Assembly: GCA_963575645.1 (NCBI GenBank)
Contig: OY754466.1
Location: 35,930,001-35,994,000, forward strand
Length of the DNA: 64,000 nt
Reading direction: 5' to 3'
DNA from: Xanthostigma xanthostigma
Taxonomy: Eukaryota > Arthropoda > Insecta > Raphidioptera > Raphidiidae
Part shown: positions 56,508 to 64,000 of the stretch, in pieces
Layout of the letters: every line of letters begins with the position of its first letter
Position numbering within the stretch: position 1 is the stretch's first letter
Made by a program: the position numbers and the translations under genes
The notes under the pieces: model-generated
What the model was told of the DNA's origin: nothing
The model's input: only the letters and a program-made list of their open reading frames with translations
The model's database searches: none

Positions 56508-56653
56508 GGCCTAGTTTATATGAGAGGCGTTCAACGCGCGTTCAACGCGCCACCAACGCGCGTTATCATATAAACAGTCCTATACAATTGTATAGAAACT
56601 GTAAACGCGCGTTGGGCCAACGCGCGTTGAACGCCTCTCATATAAACTAGGCC
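56508..56653. mobile_element. 146 bp PIF/Harbinger MITE
   Basis: The termini GGCCTAGTTTATATGAGAGG and CCTCTCATATAAACTAGGCC are exact inverted copies, and TTA flanks both sides (56505-56507, 56654-56656). The inside is rich in AACGCGCGTT boxes and the whole can fold. The GGCC start and TTA duplication fit PIF/Harbinger. Near-perfect TIRs suggest a recent insertion. Confidence 0.9.
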
Positions 56654-56656
56654 TTA

Positions 56657-57164
56657 GGGTCAGTACGTGATACTGAACCTATTTAAGAAAACAAAAAAAA
56701 AGTTGTAGGATAATGCAGAAAAAAATTCTCTATTACCTGTACTAGTGCCATAGTAATTAAAACAGTTTTATTATTTACATCATTTTAATTCAAAATTCTT
56801 ATTTTGTCATTAATTCTGAATTTTTATTATGTAGGTACATAATTTTATTTGAATTCATATTTATTTTATTATCTCTTCATAATTAAAATTCTCAATATAT
56901 TCTATGTGTATAGATGTAAAATTAATCTCTTCCATTTTAATTATGCTGTGACAAAATTTTTTTTCTGTTTTGACTTTTCAGATAATTTTTCTTCTACTAT
57001 TAAATACAATAACTTCCTATTGGAAGTTAAATATCAATATAAATCAATAAAATAAGTATTATAGATAAAATATTTACCTATTATATTTGGCAATGTTACA
57101 TTTTTTCTTACGTACTGCTGACAAAGGTAATCTTGTTTATTTTCCACGGCGATAATCCATGTTG
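56657..57164. other. No gene recognised
   Basis: Nothing is supported. Confidence 0.4.
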
Positions 57165-57540
57165 AAACGCTGGACTTCTGTTGGTACAAAGCTGGAAATG
57201 AAGCCACTGTGGGCTTGCCTGCTAGCTCACAAAATTACAATGAGAACAGGGGCTATTGTTCTTTCAAGGTCATCTGCTGGCTCTGAGCAAGAACCAATCT
57301 GGAAACGGTATCTTGTAACGTGGGTGACATGAACAAAGGCCCACAAACAAACATTATGACATAGTGTGTGTTTGTAAAGATGTCTCGTGTGATGGCAAGA
57401 TGACCTCTTAAATGACAAGAAATGATTTTAATACCAACTGTGTAAAATGGTGTGTGTGTCGTAGCTGCCCTGGGAATGGTGTTGTCACAACAAGCACGTT
57501 TCGAACAAAATGGTTGATGTTTAAAATACATTTCCTCTTA
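57165..57540 (-). mobile_element. Family A element, copy 4, body
   Basis: The reverse complement contains GTTTGTTTGTGGGCCTTTGT then TCATGTCACCCACGTTACAA and GTGAGCTAGCAGGCAAGCCC, matching family A copy 1. Its left end is displaced to 58030-58118. Confidence 0.65.
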
Positions 57541-58029
57541 TAATTGTAATTTTGTAAGAATTGAACAGTTTTTTATCCTTTTTTATTAAATAATATTGTT
57601 CATAACATAAGTAGACAATTTTGACTCCCGCTTTGATGCGCTTTGGTGAGCTGGCGCCATTTCAGCGATGCCAATGACTGAAAAAAGTTCGTCAAAAGTA
57701 CATTTTCATTAATTTTCGTGCTATCATGTTGGCATTAAAATTATTCCTTCAGACAAATAAGAGAAGCTCGAATAGCATTGAGTTTCATACCCCTGGTCAG
57801 TCCTGCATTAAAGTTCCGTGTCCCGTATTATAGGAAATGTCCCGCATTATTACGTGAATTTTACGAGACCCGTGTGGCTATATGAAAAAGACTTTTTTTT
57901 GGCTCTTCAAATTCTACCCAAAACAAAGTTTTTTAGTTTAGTCGTTTGGTTTTGGTGTTCCTATTAATAAAACTTAAAAATATTGATTTATTTAGCTTTA
58001 TACCCCGCCCCCCAGAAAAAAAATATCTA
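57541..58029. other. Insertion-like segment splitting family A copy 4
   Basis: About 0.5 kb separates the two parts. Its right edge TATCTACGCCCTTG (ending 58037) looks, reverse-complemented, like a CA.GGGCGTAGATA hAT terminus. The left hAT end was not found, so the insertion is inferred. Confidence 0.35.
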
Positions 58030-58118
58030 CGCCCTTGTGTGAAGCGAGCACATAATAGCAATTAAGAAAACTAGTAGTGAAATCTAGCGGCAAATCCAGC
58101 CTCGTATGCAGCGAACTT
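58030..58118 (-). mobile_element. Family A element, copy 4, left end
   Basis: The reverse complement reads TTCGCTGCATACGAGGCTGG then ATTTGCCGCTAGATTTCA and TGTGCTCGCTTCACAC, matching 40075-40150. Confidence 0.7.
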
Positions 58119-58735
58119 TAAATTAAAATCGTTGTAACGAATATATCAAACCACTATATAGTATACAACCCAGCCCTAAATTTTAACGGCACATGCCAGC
58201 ACAGATGATAATTTCAAAAACACCCGTTCTTTCCGTAGTTACAGCACCAGTCAATTCAACATATTACGATATTTTTTCATTGCAGAGCTACGGCTTCCCG
58301 TATAAACTGGGTCGTAATTTTGAAAAACAGGCTACGGCATATTTTTTTCTAGTTATATTAAGGATCAATCTATGTCCGTATTGTAACAAATTTTTCATTT
58401 TTTACTTTGTTAATTAATGGCGAATGCTTTTAAAAGACACTTTTTACGGTTTTTAAAATTTTTATAAAAATTTTTCTGCTAAAAAAATTAAAAAAATGGT
58501 ACAATAGGGACATAGATTGATCCTTAATCTCCATAAAAATAATTTTTCATAATTTTATCTCTCGTTTTACGATCAGATTTATACGGGACCGCAGACCACT
58601 GTATTGCATTGAGAAAACCAGGGGAAACGGGCTCTTAATAAATACAGTAGTAGACATGTCATATCTGTAACACCCCGTTTTAATTCAAATTCTTTTAAGA
58701 AATCCTTTTCATACTCAGACCCGAAATATCTGAAC
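58119..58735. other. No gene recognised
   Basis: A 74-codon plus frame at 58193-58417 is not recognisable. Confidence 0.4.
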
Positions 58736-59149
58736 TAGGGATGTTACGGAGCTTCGACTCCGACTCCGATATGTCGGAACTTCCGATTGATCTTACACCT
58801 CCGGTTCCGGCTTCGGTTCCGATCCGATTGATCTCACACCTCCGGTTCCGAAATCGGTTCCGATACTTTTAAATCGGAGGTTTTTAATCAGAGGTCGAAG
58901 CATGCGGCTGCGGTCAACGTGTATGAATCGGTTTATGCATGTGCATGTGCTGTTCCCACATGCACATTACACGCTTTTTGTCATCGATTAATAATAATAA
59001 TGATCTTCTGCCACCATCTCCGACTCCGATTCCGACTCCGGTTCCGATTCCGGTCCCGACTCCGATTCCGGTTCCGACTCCGAAAAACCAAATGTAAAAA
59101 CTCCGACTCCGACTTCGGTTCCGATAAAACCACCTCCGTAACATCCCTA
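58736..59149. mobile_element. 414 bp hAT MITE filled with CCGACT/CCGATT hexamers
   Basis: The termini TAGGGATGTTACGGAG and CTCCGTAACATCCCTA are exact inverted copies. ATCTGAAC flanks both sides (58728-58735, 59150-59157), an 8 bp hAT duplication. The interior is largely (TCCGAC/TCCGAT/TCCGGT)n-like repeats on either side of a unique segment (58895-59015). The Arg/Ser/Asn-rich frames seen here only translate the hexamers. Confidence 0.92.
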
Positions 59150-59157
59150 ATCTGAAC

Positions 59158-59542
59158 GAACTCAGTGACACTATTAAAATCAATATACATAAAATATGTT
59201 TAAAAGCTCTATCAAGTAGTATAAATAAGCTACTTTTGGATCGTAGAAGGCAATAAGGTGATTAACCAATCTTAGGTTCTTTGAATCAATTTTTTACTGG
59301 TTTGTTTTAAAATATTGTAAACTTGTTTGTGAATGTTATAGGACAGATGGAAGAACAAACACACGTTTGAATTCTGTGCCTTTTGCTTATTTATTTATAT
59401 TATGGCGAATGTGACATGTTAAAAAGTGCAGTCCCATGGGTCATAATGTCAACACACAGGCGAGACATGCTGTATTTTTTGCACGTATCCACTTTAGAAT
59501 AGCTTATTTTAACGCTTAGCAGATGTGAAACATAAATTTATG
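59158..59542. other. No gene recognised
   Basis: Nothing is supported. Confidence 0.4.
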
Positions 59543-59750
59543 CAAAATTCTGGTAACTACATTTCGCCCTGTCAACTGACGAAATTCTACTAACTAAATA
59601 TCGCCGTGTAGTTAAATTTTGCCCTGTTATCTATAGTTGTCGCTCATAACAAAAGCCAAGTTATAATCAAATGCGTATACAAAGCAAGCGTCACGCGCTG
59701 TCATCTAACAAAATACCAGTAACTAAATTTCGCCCCGTTATCTAGACGTA
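59543..59750 (+). repeat. Degenerate repeat of a TAACTAAATTTCGCCCTGTT-like motif
   Basis: Variants occur at 59553, 59591, 59612 and 59719, for example AACTACATTTCGCCCTGTCA and AACTAAATTTCGCCCCGTTA. Spacing is irregular. Nature unknown. Confidence 0.5.
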
Positions 59751-60483
59751 ACGACGTCCCATAATAGTGTCGTCCCAATGGCACAGTTTTACTTCCAACC
59801 AAACGCGCTATTAGATGTTTCACATCAAAATTTGATAACAAAATTTACAGAAAATTAATTTCCAATATTGTAGGCTGCCTTTGATTTTCATACTTTTATT
59901 ATATACGACTACGTTTCGCATTTCTCTTGTTTTACTTTACGCACTAGCTTGGAATGGATCAATTTACAACCGCTATACAGGCATGAAAAAGCAAATGGGG
60001 AAGGCGTGTTAAAATAACATTTTTTTTAAGTTAGTTTACTGAATATTTTTCAGAATAGTTTTCTTTGAAATATTTTATTTTGATAATAATACGGTGTGTT
60101 AGTTTACATATTGATGCACAAAATGGACGCCACAATAAAAAAAACCTTAACACACGAGAATTAAGATAAAGAAAAAGCTGTTTTGTTTTAGTGTCTTAAA
60201 ATATGTCGTTTTCGTGGTAGTGTCATAAAATTCTTTTATTCCGTGGTTTTTTATTTGTAATATCTTGGACAAACTATAAATTTAGTTTATTATACGATAA
60301 AATAATGTTGCAAAGTGCATTATACCGTATGTCATTTCCTACATTGTGTATGGGGCAACGATTTAATGTAAATTGTAGACGCTCGACAACTTAAGTCAAG
60401 AACGTATCGCTTCAATAACGTTTCCCACTAATTTATATTAGAGGAAACATCTCATATTCACGCAAAAAAAACGAAAACAATTC
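59751..60483. other. No gene recognised; short family G trace
   Basis: GTAGACGCTCGACAACTTAA at 60376 matches the start of family G. The rest is not assigned. Confidence 0.4.
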
Positions 60484-60741
60484 AGGAGACGTCCATTAAA
60501 TACGAGAGATGTTTTTTTTTTGGACCCCCTAAGCGTTAATACTGAATACTGATGTCTTCTATGTACCTACAACATTTATTTCTGCGAAATAAGAGGAGCA
60601 AAATTATACAAAATGTTATCTGTTACAATAAAGTATTCTTTGAACAAAAAAGTTGACGTAAGATTGTCGTTGATCCCCCCTCCTTTTATTCGAGATTTTG
60701 CTCCCCATTTTCAGCTCACGTAACAAATTGATATTCCCTTA
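60484..60741. mobile_element. Family F MITE, diverged copy
   Basis: The left part GGAGACGTCCATTAAATACG, then TGGACCCCCTAAG, and the right part ATCCCCCCTCC...CAGCTCACGTAACAAATTGA resemble the ends of 26496-26728. The TIRs are degraded. Confidence 0.5.
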
Positions 60742-60779
60742 CAAGAAAACTATTTATCCTGGCAAAACCTAGGACCAAG

Positions 60780-61125
60780 ACGAAAAGTCAACTGGTAATC
60801 GCCATCGCCTGTAACTGTGCAGTGTGACGTGTCTTGTTGACGGTCGGGGGGGGGGGGGGGGCTACCGCAGAGTGGTTTTGATACGGCAGGAAGTTGTCGT
60901 AACAGTAGGGCACAGCGGCGCGCGCGATCACACCCCGACATCGCGTGACTGGTGCCCACTGTTCTGTACTTGCGTTCAGTCTGTCCGTATGTCATATCGC
61001 GAACTGCCTCGTCTATGAGGGAGTGTTGCAGACAACACCCCCGCAGGGAACATCGCATATAGTGCACACGGAGATCTTGTTGTGTACGGCCGCGTTTGAT
61101 GACTAAGTGAACACACCCTGTAAGC
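60780..61125. other. GC-rich island with a 16 nt G-run
   Basis: The composition is far more GC-rich than the window average, with GGCGCGCGCGATC near 60917 and 16 consecutive G at 60846-60861. The right edge ACACACCCTGTA resembles a TIR-like border, but no partner is seen. A minus-strand frame of 125 codons (60750-61127) is not recognisable and its proline run is the G-run. It could be a promoter/CpG-like island or a decayed element. Confidence 0.35.
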
Positions 61126-61199
61126 ATTTACATGTGTTTATGTAAATAGTTACATAGTTCAGGGATGATTCAAAACTTTAAAAAAACGCGACATTTAAA

Positions 61200-61520
61200 T
61201 CGGACATATACGTGCTTCGAGCACTCGAAACTGATGCTCCAAACAGTCGAAACTGACAGGTTCCTGACTGCATGACGAACTACAAATCTCCATAGAAAAT
61301 ATCCCACTGACATACACTCGACCGCCCGAGCGGTCACGAACGCACCGAACAGTCATGTACTCGAGCAATTGTAACGCATATACTGACTGCTCGAGTTGTG
61401 ACTGTTCGTGAACATGGTTATCTAGAGGAAAAGCGACAAATGAGAACACTCGAGCGGTTGACAGTAACTGCTCGAGCTATTGACATTGACTGTTCGACCG
61501 GATGGTAACAGTGACTGCTC
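61200..61520. repeat. Cluster of CTCGAG / TGACTGYTCG motifs
   Basis: CTCGAG occurs at about 61361, 61391, 61449 and 61472, and ACTGCTCGAG, GACTGTTCG and CAGTCGAAACTGAC variants are scattered between 61215 and 61515. It behaves like a degenerate short-period satellite. Confidence 0.6.
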
Positions 61521-61710
61521 TAGCAAAATTTCAAATCGTTTGGGTATGTGGAATGGTACAAAATTTACTTGCAAAATTTCATGGTCACATATTTTCATGT
61601 ACTTACAATGTTGTAAATTGGTATTTGAAGATAAGCAAAAATAAAATAAATTAATGCAATAAATAAACAAAGAATTGATGTAAAGTAACTGACCAAAGCT
61701 TTTAATATAT

Positions 61711-61926
61711 AACGTGTTTTTCGGACTATAAGTCGCACCTCAATTTTTTAAATGATTTTTAGAAAAATATATTTTAGTGTAACTTTTGGGTCGAAATTTT
61801 TATTTATAAATTTTGAAACGATTTATTGAAAAAAATGTTTAATGTTACCTTCGGACCATAAGACCCAAAATTTGAGTCAATTTTTTCTATGTAAAAAGGT
61901 GCGTCTTATAGTCCGAAAAATACGGT
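61711..61926. mobile_element. 216 bp MITE with TTTTTCGGACTATAAG ends
   Basis: The left end GTGTTTTTCGGACTATAAGT then CGCACC and the reverse complement of the right end CCGTATTTTTCGGACTATAA then GACGCACC are inverted. A third, internal TTCGGACCATAAGACCC lies near 61852. The terminus type occurs widely in animal genomes (recalled). Superfamily not assigned. Confidence 0.8.
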
Positions 61927-62618
61927 TTTGCTCGCATTAATATACCCATTTTGACATAAACAACTTTACTATGCGGCAGAATAAAAAGTACTGGTAACTG
62001 AGCCGAGTTTCATCAAAATAGACCCTGACAAAAATGTTGAAAACACGTTTTCCCGTTTGAGTACCGTGTGTACATTATAGAATTCTCAAAAATGTCTTTA
62101 AGTCTCGAAGGAAATTGAAGTTACTGATAGTTCGTATGTTTTATGAGCCCGTCTTCGCAGACGCCAGACCGGAGTCCAAGAATCCAAGATACGAAATTAG
62201 TTTTTCAAAATTTCACGTTTCTAAATCAACTTCTGAAGACCGTGGAAATACAGATACACTGTAGAAAATGATTTAGTATATAGAGATATTGATTTCAGTA
62301 AATAATAACAAGAGACTTCTATGCGCCTTGGTTGATGTTGGAATTTGAATGTGGAAAATGTGCTATCAGAATTCGTGGCTCGTTGACTTGATACCTGCAT
62401 TCAATAAAATCATAATTGATAAGACAGCCGTACATCGATTTACTATCAATAATGTCTATGATACGTGGCACAATGGCTTTGTCATAGACACCACGAGATA
62501 TTGAACCACTGAGTTGTTCTCATACACAAATTAGATTGTGTAGATCTAGAGTGACGATGAAATCGTATATTTTTGTGAATTACTTAACTAAAAGATGCAA
62601 TTTATCTTCTATAGCTAT
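61927..62618. other. No gene recognised
   Basis: Nothing is supported. Confidence 0.4.
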
Positions 62619-62975
62619 ACTAATATATAAAGCTGAAGAGTTTGTTTATTTGTTTGGTTATGGTTGAACGCACTAATCTCAGGAACTACATGTTCGAATT
62701 GAACATTTTTTTTTTGTTGGATAGTCCATTTATCGAGGAAGACTAGAGGCTATATAATATCACGCTACTGCCAAAAGGAGCTAAACATCAATAAAAAATG
62801 TTGCAAAATATAACTCAAAATTTGTCCGTCCGACAAAAATTTTTGAACGGTAACTTCGATCATCATGAAATTTGGACACAACATTCATCTCGGTAAACTA
62901 AGATGAACGTGCGTACTTATGTCCCTTCCCCCTGTTCGTTCTTTTGCACCCGGGTGAAACCGAGAGGAACCGCTA
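62619..62975 (+). mobile_element. Non-autonomous Helitron, first of a head-to-tail pair
   Basis: Begins ACTAATATATAAAGCTGAAG and ends GAGGAACCGCTAG before T (62976). The internal text CGCACTAATCTCAGGAACTA, CCATTTATCGAGGAAGACTA and TTCGTTCTTTTGCACCCGGG is, from memory, typical of lepidopteran Helitrons. The last block is shared with the Helitron at 35851. The 5' A|TC border is not canonical. Non-coding. Confidence 0.8.
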
Positions 62976-63051
62976 GTACTAATATATAAAGCTGAAGAGT
63001 TTGTTTTTGTTTGTTTGGTTAAACGCGCTAATCTCAGGAACTACTGGCTAG
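62976..63051 (+). mobile_element. Short Helitron copy abutting the first
   Basis: Directly after CTAG|T the 5' sequence starts again (ACTAATATATAAAGCTGAAG) and runs through CGCGCTAATCTCAGGAACTA to CTGGCTAG|T at 63051. The 76 bp copy keeps the 5' end and then reaches a CTAG, so it is either 3'-truncated or ended at a cryptic terminator. Confidence 0.75.
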
Positions 63052-63069
63052 TAAATTATAAATGAATAA

Positions 63070-63150
63070 GGTTTTCGTAACGCCAACTCAGTTGCCCTTT
63101 CGCGAAATTCATAAAACGCGCTTAAATAAATCTCACTTGAAAATTAAATT
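63070..63150 (-). repeat. Family J interspersed repeat fragment
   Basis: The reverse complement has GCGCGTTTTATGAATTTCGC then GAAAGGGCAACTGAGTTGGC, matching 1600-1660 without the GAAGTTAAACTTC insert. Confidence 0.55.
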
Positions 63151-63548
63151 AAAATTTTATGTGACCATAACGTTTTCGTATCTTAACAATATTACCAAAG
63201 GTAGTTATTTCTTATATTTATTACGCTATCGACACCCTTAATTATTTATTGAATATTTGTCGTCTGGGGAGTTTTTAAAGATTTGAGCGTTTGGTTTGTA
63301 ACTCTTTCACACGTTTTCTTCTATCGGTACCTACAGTTTTTTTAAATATTAAAAGCGCCATGAACTGTCTAAGTCAACATGATTTATAATGTACGACTAC
63401 AATGAAAACCAGTGGTTCAAAACAGTCCGGTGCACAATAACTTGTTTTTAAACGCAAATGTCATATCAAATTGAATATGAGTTAATAATGTTTATTAAAA
63501 GTAACAATAGTTATAATTTTATAAAGTTTTTTAATTACAAGGAAAACA
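63151..63548. other. No gene recognised
   Basis: Nothing is supported. Confidence 0.4.
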
Positions 63549-63650
63549 TGGGCAAAACTAGGCGATCTGGAAATGCTTATTGCGTTCCGGGCTGCTGTTG
63601 CTCTGATGGCGATTTAAATAAAATAAAAATCATTGGCGCCATAATTTGAA
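63549..63650 (+). pseudogene. Possible THAP-domain N-terminal fragment
   Basis: An ATG at 63549 starts MGKTRRSGNAYCVPGCCCSD. Met followed by CVPGC is the usual beginning of the THAP zinc-binding domain (CxxxC, with the later Cys and His absent here). The frame stops after 33 residues and no donor site is obvious. THAP domains occur in host genes and in P-element-like transposases. The fragment is too short for confidence and may be chance. Confidence 0.25.
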
Positions 63651-64000
63651 GTTACGCTGTCACTGTAAACAAATTAATTACTTATATATTGTACGTCGTA
63701 ATTGATATAGTATAAATAATTATCCGTACCTTATATGCTATGCTATTTATTAATGATTTAGGTACAATCTGAATTTTATAGTATATAAATTTAACAGCAG
63801 TTTTTCTTATTACATTTTTTTACACATCATGGCCAACTAAAGTTTTTGACTTATCACTACAGAAACATAATATCTCGATTTCCATAGAAAGTCAGTTCAA
63901 TAATTCTCTATAACCCACTAGCGGCGCTAGTACGCTTCGTGCTCACAGCCTATACTCTATAGAATTAAAAATTGTTAAAATATTGAAAACCGCTGTTGTA
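63651..64000. other. No gene recognised
   Basis: Nothing is supported. A continuation of the fragment above was looked for and not found. Confidence 0.4.

Noticed and set aside
58914-59190. Arg/Ser/Asn- and Gly/Val-rich frames as RS-domain or glycine-rich proteins
   Set aside because: They translate the hexanucleotide array of the hAT MITE in different frames.
60750-61127. 125-codon minus-strand frame as a protein
   Set aside because: Its proline stretch is a translation of the 16 nt G-run and nothing else is recognisable.
1-64000. CRISPR array, bacterial operon or prophage
   Set aside because: No regularly spaced repeats, no Shine-Dalgarno-linked gene runs, and eukaryotic repeat families throughout.
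1-64000. Polinton, endogenous virus or autonomous transposase genes
   Set aside because: No capsid, polymerase, integrase or transposase frame of meaningful length is visible; apart from LINE ORF2 tails only non-coding elements and one solo LTR are seen.

Overview
The window reads as AT-rich insect nuclear DNA, most likely from a moth or butterfly. No host protein-coding gene can be supported. Nearly all recognisable content is repetitive: Helitron-like elements with A|TC...CTAG|T ends, hAT, PIF/Harbinger-like, TTAA-type and mariner-like non-autonomous DNA elements, 5'-truncated LINE tails, a tRNA-derived SINE and one solo LTR. The lepidopteran call rests on remembered resemblance of several Helitron and MITE texts to moth and butterfly repeats, so it is inference. 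The longest open frames are 126-148 codons. The only one with recognisable content is a LINE fragment.

Layout. 0-9 kb: a TIR element (family A), a CA microsatellite, hAT and LINE 3' fragments, and a possible TIR element at 5.6-6.3 kb. 9-18 kb: a split repeat (family E), a TTAA-flanked element, a Helitron 5' part, two foldback elements, the first 3'-hairpin element (family B) and a SINE. 18-34 kb: a complete Helitron carrying a 442 bp foldback, several hAT-like and palindromic elements, a second B copy, a minus-strand Helitron and a LINE 3' end. 34-46 kb: a tandem acceptor/donor site typical of recursive splicing, an intact-ended Helitron, two related repeat units carrying different tRNA-like modules, a 1.6 kb long-TIR element with a family A copy nested inside it, two hAT MITEs with target duplications, and two almost identical B copies. 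46-64 kb: a solo LTR, a 913 bp hAT element with perfect 8 bp duplications, Harbinger-like MITEs, a hexanucleotide-filled hAT MITE, GC-rich islands and a head-to-tail Helitron pair.

The lack of exons over 64 kb, with a strong polypyrimidine-AG|GTGAGT site on the plus strand near 35.7 kb, suggests that at least part of the window lies inside a very long plus-strand intron. This is inference.

The observations most worth following are: (1) the 3' hairpin of family B, where two copies differ in the arms at two positions and both differences are matched on the opposite arm; (2) two paralogous units with conserved flanks around different tRNA-like, Pol III-box-bearing modules, one interrupted by a B element; (3) the candidate recursive splice site. 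Boundaries without a named target duplication are approximate.
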